Assembly: GCA_910583695.1 (NCBI GenBank) | Contig: CAJTZL010000045.1 | Span: 1-26,637 of the forward strand | Source: an uncultured Oscillibacter sp. | GTDB taxonomy: Bacteria > Bacillota > Clostridia > Oscillospirales > Oscillospiraceae | Length of the DNA: 26,637 bases | Direction: 5' to 3' | In this document: piece after piece, positions 22,796 to 26,637 of the stretch | How the letters are laid out: every line of letters begins with the position of its first letter | Numbering within the stretch: the first letter of the stretch is position 1 | Program-made: the position numbers and the translations under genes | Notes under the pieces: model-generated | Database searches by the model: none | What the model saw: only the letters and a program-made list of their open reading frames with translations | Told to the model about the DNA's origin: nothing

Positions 22796-24136
22796 TCAGC
22801 GCAGGGCAGGGTCCCGTTCCGCTGCGGCTTTTTCCTCGGGAGTCCGCAGCAGGCCCAGCTGAATGGTGGCGCAGGTGAAGAGAATCAGGGCGAACATGTA
22901 GAAGGAGTAGGGGAGCACGTCCAGCGGCGTGCAGCCCGCCAGCTCCGTGACGATGAGGATGCCGCCGTCGTGGGGCATCAGGGACAGGAAGGCGCAGGCG
23001 AAGATGTCCACCAGACTGGCCAGCCGCTTGGGGGCGATGCCGTATTTGCCGCCGATTTCCTTGGCCAGGGGGCAGGTGACGATGATGCCGATGGTGTTGT
23101 TCACCAGTGCGGCGGAGAGCACGCCGGACAGCAGGCCGATGCCGTACTCTGCGCCCCGGCGGTTCTTGATCCGGGAGGTGATGGCGTTGACCACCCATTC
23201 CACGCCGCCATAGTAGCGGACCAGTCCGATGATGCCGGAAATCAGGGCGGCCACGATGCTGATGGAGAACATGTCGCTCATGCCTCCGCCAATGGCCTGG
23301 ACCCACTCGAAAAAGCCCACGGTGCCCATGGCGATGCCGATGAGGCCCGTCATCAGGATGCCGATGAAGAGGACCACCGCCACATTGACGCCCAGCAGGG
23401 CGGTGATCAGGACCACCAGATAGGGCAGAACCTGGATGATGCTGTAGGAGCCGGCCTCCACACTGCCCGCGCCGCTGCTGCCCAGGATGCCGTAGATAAC
23501 CACGGCGATGACGGCGGCGGGCAGGGCCATGAAGAAGTTCATGCGGAACTTGTCCTTCATTTCGGAGCCGCAGCCCTGGGCGGCGGAGATGGTGGTGTCG
23601 GAAATCATGGACAGGTTGTCGCCGAAGTAGGACCCGCCGATCACTGCCGCGCCCACAATGGCGGCGTTCAGTCCTGCGCCCTGAGCCACGCCGATGGCCA
23701 CGGGAGCCATGGCCGCGATGGTGCCCATGGAGGTGCCGATGGCGGTGGAGATGAAGCAGCACATGAGGAACACGCCGGGAATCAGCAGGGAGGCGGGGAT
23801 GAAGTGCAGGGCCAGATTGATGACGGAGTCCTTGCCGCCCATGGCCGCCGCCGCTCCCTGGAAGCCTCCGGCCATCAGGTAGATCAGAATGATCATCATG
23901 ACGCCGGAGTTGCCCATGCTCTCACAGAAGAGGTCCAGCTTTTTGCTTACCTTGACGTCGGGGGCCAGGAGCAGCGCCGCGGCAATGCCCGCCAGCAATG
24001 CCACATGGCGGGGGAACTGGCCGAAGGGGCTCTCCACCCCCATAAGGGTGAAGGTGATGCCGCAGCCCACGTACAGAAGCAGGAATACGATGAGGGGCAA
24101 GAATGCGATGGGGCCGAGTTTTTTCTGGTTTTCCAT
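22796..24136 (-). CDS. NhaC-family Na+/H+ antiporter-type transporter
   Basis: This 446-residue membrane protein has about eleven or twelve hydrophobic segments. GGSYFGDNLSMISDTT and SLMPHDGGILIV are hallmarks of the NhaC/MleN antiporters. Known relatives exchange sodium for protons or swap malate and lactate in an ion-coupled way, and many have no proven substrate. ATG 24136 follows GAGGAGA. Six codons upstream another ATG is in frame without a site. It lies behind the MalY/PatB C-S lyase gene at a distance of 129 bases with a hairpin between. The pair may import a sulfur-containing amino acid and cleave it, or export a product. The sodium antiport function itself is family-based. Confidence 0.88.
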   Translation of the reverse strand: MENQKKLGPIAFLPLIVFLLLYVGCGITFTLMGVESPFGQFPRHVALLAGIAAALLLAPDVKVSKKLDLFCESMGNSGVMMIILIYLMAGGFQGAAAAMGGKDSVINLALHFIPASLLIPGVFLMCCFISTAIGTSMGTIAAMAPVAIGVAQGAGLNAAIVGAAVIGGSYFGDNLSMISDTTISAAQGCGSEMKDKFRMNFFMALPAAVIAVVIYGILGSSGAGSVEAGSYSIIQVLPYLVVLITALLGVNVAVVLFIGILMTGLIGIAMGTVGFFEWVQAIGGGMSDMFSISIVAALISGIIGLVRYYGGVEWVVNAITSRIKNRRGAEYGIGLLSGVLSAALVNNTIGIIVTCPLAKEIGGKYGIAPKRLASLVDIFACAFLSLMPHDGGILIVTELAGCTPLDVLPYSFYMFALILFTCATIQLGLLRTPEEKAAAERDPALR

Positions 24137-24207
24137 GTTGTTCTCCTCTCTCATTTTGCACGGTGTGCGTTTTCTGCGGGGGTAGTTATCAAACGGACAG
24201 CGCCCCG

Positions 24208-24227
24208 GGGGCGGGAGGTCCCGCCCC
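24208..24227 (-). repeat. GC-rich stem-loop between C-S lyase and antiporter genes
   Basis: GGGGCGGGA pairs with TCCCGCCCC over two bases, flanked by CCGG on both sides. It lies 38 bases after the lyase stop. The minus strand has no T-run after it, so read-through into the antiporter gene is expected, possibly at a reduced level. Confidence 0.5.
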
Positions 24228-24265
24228 GGAAGCGGCCGTGTTGATACGGATACGCAGGGTCCCTC

Positions 24266-25438
24266 TCAGCGGCTCCGGAGGGCCTTTTCCAACTGGGTCA
24301 GGGCCTTCTCAATGGTGGCCCGGGGGCAGGCGGCGTTGAGGCGCAGGAAGCCGCTGCCGCCAAAGCCGAAGTCCGTGCCCTTGCCGAAGGCCACCCCGGC
24401 CTTCTCCACGCAGAAGCGCTGGAGGGCGCCGTCGTCCATCTCCAGGCCCCGGGCGTCTATCCAGTTGAGGTATGTGGCCTCGGGCTGATTGGGCTTCAGC
24501 TCCGGCAGGCGCCGGCGGCAGAAGTCGCGGATAAAGCGCATGTTGTCCGCCAGATAGACCTTCAGCTCCTCCAGCCACTCCGCACCCTGCTCATAGGCGG
24601 CCATGGTAGCCACCAGACTGAAGCAGTTGTTGCGGGCAATGTCCATTCGTTTCAGCTCCGCCACGTAGGCCTCCTTCCGCTCCACGGTGTTGAAAATCAC
24701 GGTGGAGGACTGGAGCCCCGCCAGATTGAAGGTCTTGCTGGGAGCAATGCAGGTGGTGGTGAGGGCGGCAATGGACTGGGAGACGGAGGCCATGCAGGTG
24801 TGCTTGTGGCCGTCCAGCATCAGGTCGGAATGGATCTCATCGGAGAGGATTTCCACGCCGTGGCGGACGCAGATATCGCCCACGGCCTTGAGCTCTTCCC
24901 TGGTCCAGGCCCGGCCCACGGGGTTGTGGGGGTTGCAAAGGATGAAGAGCTTCACGCCCTCAAGCCGGGACTCGAAATCCTCCAGGTCCATGGTGTAGTA
25001 CCCGGCCTCGTCCCGTTTCAGGGGACTGACCACCATGGTCCGTCCCGTATTCTCAATGACGTCGGCAAAGGGATGGTAGACGGGCTGCTGGATGATGACC
25101 TTGTCCCCGGGCTGGGTGAACATGGTCAGAATCATCCGCATGCAGGGCACTACGCCGGGGGCGAAAGCCATTTTGTCAATGTCCGGCTTCCAGCCGTTCC
25201 GCGTCTCCTGCCAGCCGGCCACCGCTTCGAAGTATTTGGGCGTCCGCCAGGTGTAGCCGAAAATGCCCTGGTCCGCCCGGGCCTTGATGGCCTCCACGAT
25301 GCAGGGGGCGGTGCGGAAGTCCATGTCGGCAATCCAAAGAGGAATGACGTTGTTGGTGCCGTAGTGGAGCTCGGCCTCCTCGAATTTGGCCGCGTAGTTT
25401 TGCGAGCGGTCCACGATCTCATCAAAATTGTAAGCCAT
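24266..25438 (-). CDS. MalY/PatB family PLP-dependent C-S beta-lyase
   Basis: This 390-residue fold-type I PLP enzyme belongs to the MalY/PatB branch, which splits cystathionine, cysteine or S-substituted cysteines into pyruvate, ammonia and a thiol. Seen are the N-terminal LWIADMDF (34-41), GIFGYTWRTP, CNPHNPVGR (168-176), SDEIHSDL (199-206) and the cofactor lysine K235 in APSKTFNLAGLQ. The start is ATG 25438, with GAGGAGAG upstream. The longer frame to 25504 passes through the transcription-start region. A -24/-12 promoter lies about 90 bases before the start. It forms an operon with the NhaC-type transporter. An aminotransferase function is possible for some relatives, but the motif set favours the lyase. 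Confidence 0.9.
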   Translation of the reverse strand: MAYNFDEIVDRSQNYAAKFEEAELHYGTNNVIPLWIADMDFRTAPCIVEAIKARADQGIFGYTWRTPKYFEAVAGWQETRNGWKPDIDKMAFAPGVVPCMRMILTMFTQPGDKVIIQQPVYHPFADVIENTGRTMVVSPLKRDEAGYYTMDLEDFESRLEGVKLFILCNPHNPVGRAWTREELKAVGDICVRHGVEILSDEIHSDLMLDGHKHTCMASVSQSIAALTTTCIAPSKTFNLAGLQSSTVIFNTVERKEAYVAELKRMDIARNNCFSLVATMAAYEQGAEWLEELKVYLADNMRFIRDFCRRRLPELKPNQPEATYLNWIDARGLEMDDGALQRFCVEKAGVAFGKGTDFGFGGSGFLRLNAACPRATIEKALTQLEKALRSR

Positions 25439-25524
25439 GCGCTCTCTCCTCTCAAATTCTTCAAGTTCCGGCAGTACCTCCGGGCCGCTCCAAGGCCCGG
25501 CCACCGTGTCTGTATAGAAATTGA

Positions 25525-25540
25525 AGCAAATTCCATGCCA
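25525..25540 (-). promoter_or_regulatory. Sigma-54 (-24/-12) promoter
   Basis: The minus strand reads TGGCAT-GGAAT-TTGCT. The consensus TGGCAC-N5-TTGC(A/T) is matched except for one position, with exact GG to GC spacing. Transcription would start near 25514. A sigma-54 activator is encoded two genes downstream, so the prediction is consistent. The alternative TTGGCA-N19-TATACA for a housekeeping sigma factor has poor spacing. Confidence 0.75.
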
Positions 25541-25684
25541 ACAAAGCCCTCTGATGGAAAAGAACGCAGAGAAGAGCAGGACTGGGGGGAAATGAGAGCG
25601 ATTGCCGGGACTCCGGCGGGAAATACGCTTGCCGGAGGAGGAAGCCCGCCTTGGTCCGGCTGTGGCTCTGGGAAAAAATGGGCA

Positions 25685-25723
25685 ATAAAACGGGATAAAA
25701 CCGGTTTAAATTGGATAAACGGT
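25685..25723. repeat. Helically phased direct repeats, predicted upstream activating sequence
   Basis: ATAAAACGGG (25685), ATAAAACCGG (25695) and ATAAACGGT (25715) start 10 and then 20 bases apart, so they face the same side of the helix. The middle copy is part of the palindrome AAACCGGTTT (25698-25707). They lie about 170-210 bases upstream of the predicted start, a normal distance for activator binding at sigma-54 promoters. Confidence 0.5.
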
Positions 25724-25776
25724 ATCTCCGCCTGTTTCTATAGGCACCAGGCCGGGGCAGACGGCGGATAAAAGAA

Positions 25777-25807
25777 GCGCCTCCGGCGCATGAGCGGCCG
25801 GAGGCGC
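25777..25807 (-). terminator. Intrinsic terminator of the nucleoside kinase gene
   Basis: GCGCCTCCGG pairs with CCGGAGGCGC over 11 bases and is followed on the minus strand by TTCTTTTAT. It is the clearest intrinsic terminator on the minus strand of the window. Confidence 0.85.
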
Positions 25808-25826
25808 AATTGGATTGGGCTTTTGT

Positions 25827-25846
25827 CCGCTCCCAAAAGGGAGCGG
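25827..25846 (-). terminator. Additional hairpin before the main terminator
   Basis: CCGCTCCC-TTTT-GGGAGCGG (8 bp) starts about 10 bases after the kinase stop and precedes the main terminator at 25777-25807. It has no T-run and probably stabilises the 3' end. Confidence 0.5.
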
Positions 25847-25855
25847 CAGGAGGGC

Positions 25856-26637
25856 TCAGGCGTGGTAACAGCCTCCCCCGATGAACTCCCGCATGAGGGA
25901 GGTCTTGGGAATGTTGTCGGCGGGGATGGGCAAGAAGTAGTTCAGGAATTTCAGCAGCCGCTTGGCCTCGATATACTCCTCGCTGTCCCGGGGGACGCCG
26001 AAAAGCAGGGGCTGAACGTAGGGCTTCAGCAGGGCCGTCTCGTAGATCAGGGCGGAGTTGAAAATCATGTCCGCACTGTCCTGGAAGGGGAAGATGTTGT
26101 TTTCCTCCCCCCGCCGGACGGAGGGCCACATTTTGATGGTGGCCTGGGCGCTGTAGCCCCGGGTCCGGGCGTCCCGTTCAATGCGCCGGAGGAGGCGGGC
26201 GTCGGTGGTGGGGATGCGGTTGTGGTCGTCGATGTTCAGGGTGGTCAGGCAGCTGATATAGATTTTATATTTGCTCTCCTTGGGCAGGGAGCGGGTAAAC
26301 TCGTCGTTGAGGCAGTGGATGCCCTCAATAACCAGCACGTCTCCCTCCCGCAGCGTGAGGTAATTCCCGTTGTACTCCCGCTGGCCCTTTTTGAAATTGT
26401 AGGTGGGAAGCTCCACCGTCTCGCCCTGCAAAAGGCGCATGCAGTCCTCGTTGAACTGCTCCACGTCCATGGCTCCCAGGCCCTCGAAGTCGTAGTTGCC
26501 GTGTTCGTCCCGGGGAGTCTTGTCCCGGTTGACGAAGTAGTTGTCCGTGGCGATGGGATAGGGCCGCAGGCCGCAGGCCCGGAGCTGGGTGGACAGCCGG
26601 TGGGAGAAGGTGGTCTTGCCGGAGGAGGAGGGCCCGG
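25856..26637 (-). CDS. Udk/phosphoribulokinase-type nucleoside kinase (partial, 5' end beyond window)
   Basis: At least 260 C-terminal residues of a P-loop kinase similar to uridine kinase are present. The gene runs off the right edge, and the ATG at 26470 is internal. The first visible residues are the Walker A GPSSSGKTTF. Next come DNYFVNRDKTPRDEHGNYDFE, whose kinase block DNYF is conserved, then VIEGIHCLND and TDARLLRRIERDARTRG. In Clostridia, proteins of this kind usually carry a TGS or threonyl-tRNA-synthetase-like N-terminal part, which cannot be checked here. It phosphorylates nucleosides or a related sugar alcohol, with the exact substrate unknown. It is followed by two hairpins and appears independent of the C-S lyase operon. 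Confidence 0.88.
   Translation of the reverse strand, partial: GPSSSGKTTFSHRLSTQLRACGLRPYPIATDNYFVNRDKTPRDEHGNYDFEGLGAMDVEQFNEDCMRLLQGETVELPTYNFKKGQREYNGNYLTLREGDVLVIEGIHCLNDEFTRSLPKESKYKIYISCLTTLNIDDHNRIPTTDARLLRRIERDARTRGYSAQATIKMWPSVRRGEENNIFPFQDSADMIFNSALIYETALLKPYVQPLLFGVPRDSEEYIEAKRLLKFLNYFLPIPADNIPKTSLMREFIGGGCYHA

Larger units (their letters stand above)
25439..25855. promoter_or_regulatory. Regulatory region before the C-S lyase gene
   Basis: This 417-base gap holds no credible gene. From right to left it contains two hairpins ending the nucleoside kinase transcript (25777-25846), phased repeats (25685-25723), a featureless GC-rich stretch (about 25560-25680) and a -24/-12 promoter (25525-25540). 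A leader of about 75 bases to the ATG follows. Confidence 0.65.

Noticed and set aside
22634..24244. Open frame of 536 codons on the plus strand opposite the NhaC-family gene
   Set aside because: Low-complexity His/Asp/Gly-rich translation without known motifs is typical of the complement of a hydrophobic membrane protein gene.
25685..25723. Short CRISPR-like repeat array
   Set aside because: Repeats are only about 10 bases with no spacers of uniform length and no cas genes nearby. Helical phasing points to protein binding.

Overview
The window looks like a chromosomal segment of a GC-rich anaerobic member of the Clostridia (Bacillota), probably Oscillospiraceae-like. The grounds are strong AGGAGG ribosome-binding sites, a clostridial-type hexameric glutamate dehydrogenase, ferredoxin-linked indolepyruvate oxidoreductase, a CobA-HemD type fusion, a NhaC-family antiporter, a sigma-54 activator and a Udk-like nucleoside kinase. 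The lineage is inference from gene content and base composition. No rRNA, tRNA, CRISPR array or complete mobile element was seen.

Layout. (1) 29-3441, minus: a FecCD-type ABC permease and ATPase, then precorrin-2 dehydrogenase and a uroporphyrinogen-III methyltransferase/synthase fusion. The synthase half breaks off where the DNA turns AT-rich at the left edge. (2) 3554-6167, minus: a short siroheme/4Fe-4S reductase with a ferredoxin domain and a CoA-disulfide-reductase-like flavoprotein with a rhodanese domain. (3) 6311-9286, minus: NCS1 permease, SnoaL-like protein and DUF917 (S-methyl-thiohydantoin desulfurase family) protein, with a stem-loop after every gene. A PucR-type regulator is transcribed divergently (9729-11297). 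(4) 11426-18965, minus: a tightly packed amino-acid fermentation operon of M20 amidohydrolase, iorA, iorB, CoA-transferase, aminotransferase and glutamate dehydrogenase. (5) 19381-20487, plus: a second DUF917 gene, divergent from that operon. (6) 20661-25438, minus: a sigma-54-dependent activator, a NhaC-family antiporter and a MalY/PatB C-S lyase, with a near-consensus -24/-12 promoter upstream of the lyase. (7) 25856 to the right edge, minus: a partial nucleoside kinase.

How the genes may work together. Operon 4 encodes an almost complete route for oxidising (aryl) amino acids. The amidohydrolase frees an amino acid from a conjugate. The aminotransferase makes the 2-oxo acid and glutamate, and GDH recycles glutamate to 2-oxoglutarate. 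IorAB oxidatively decarboxylates the 2-oxo acid to acyl-CoA and reduced ferredoxin. The CoA-transferase captures the thioester energy. The DUF917 genes on both sides, the NCS1 permease and the PucR regulator suggest that a heterocyclic nitrogen or nitrogen/sulfur compound, such as a hydantoin or thiohydantoin, may feed this route. Sulfur-handling genes (siroheme reductase, rhodanese-flavoprotein, C-S lyase) occur across the window. The most interesting regulatory structures are the repeated GGAC(A/G)AT(T/G)CCAAAA sites and GACAA/TTGTC inverted repeats in the two divergent intergenic regions, and the sigma-54 promoter of the C-S lyase gene with helically phased upstream repeats.
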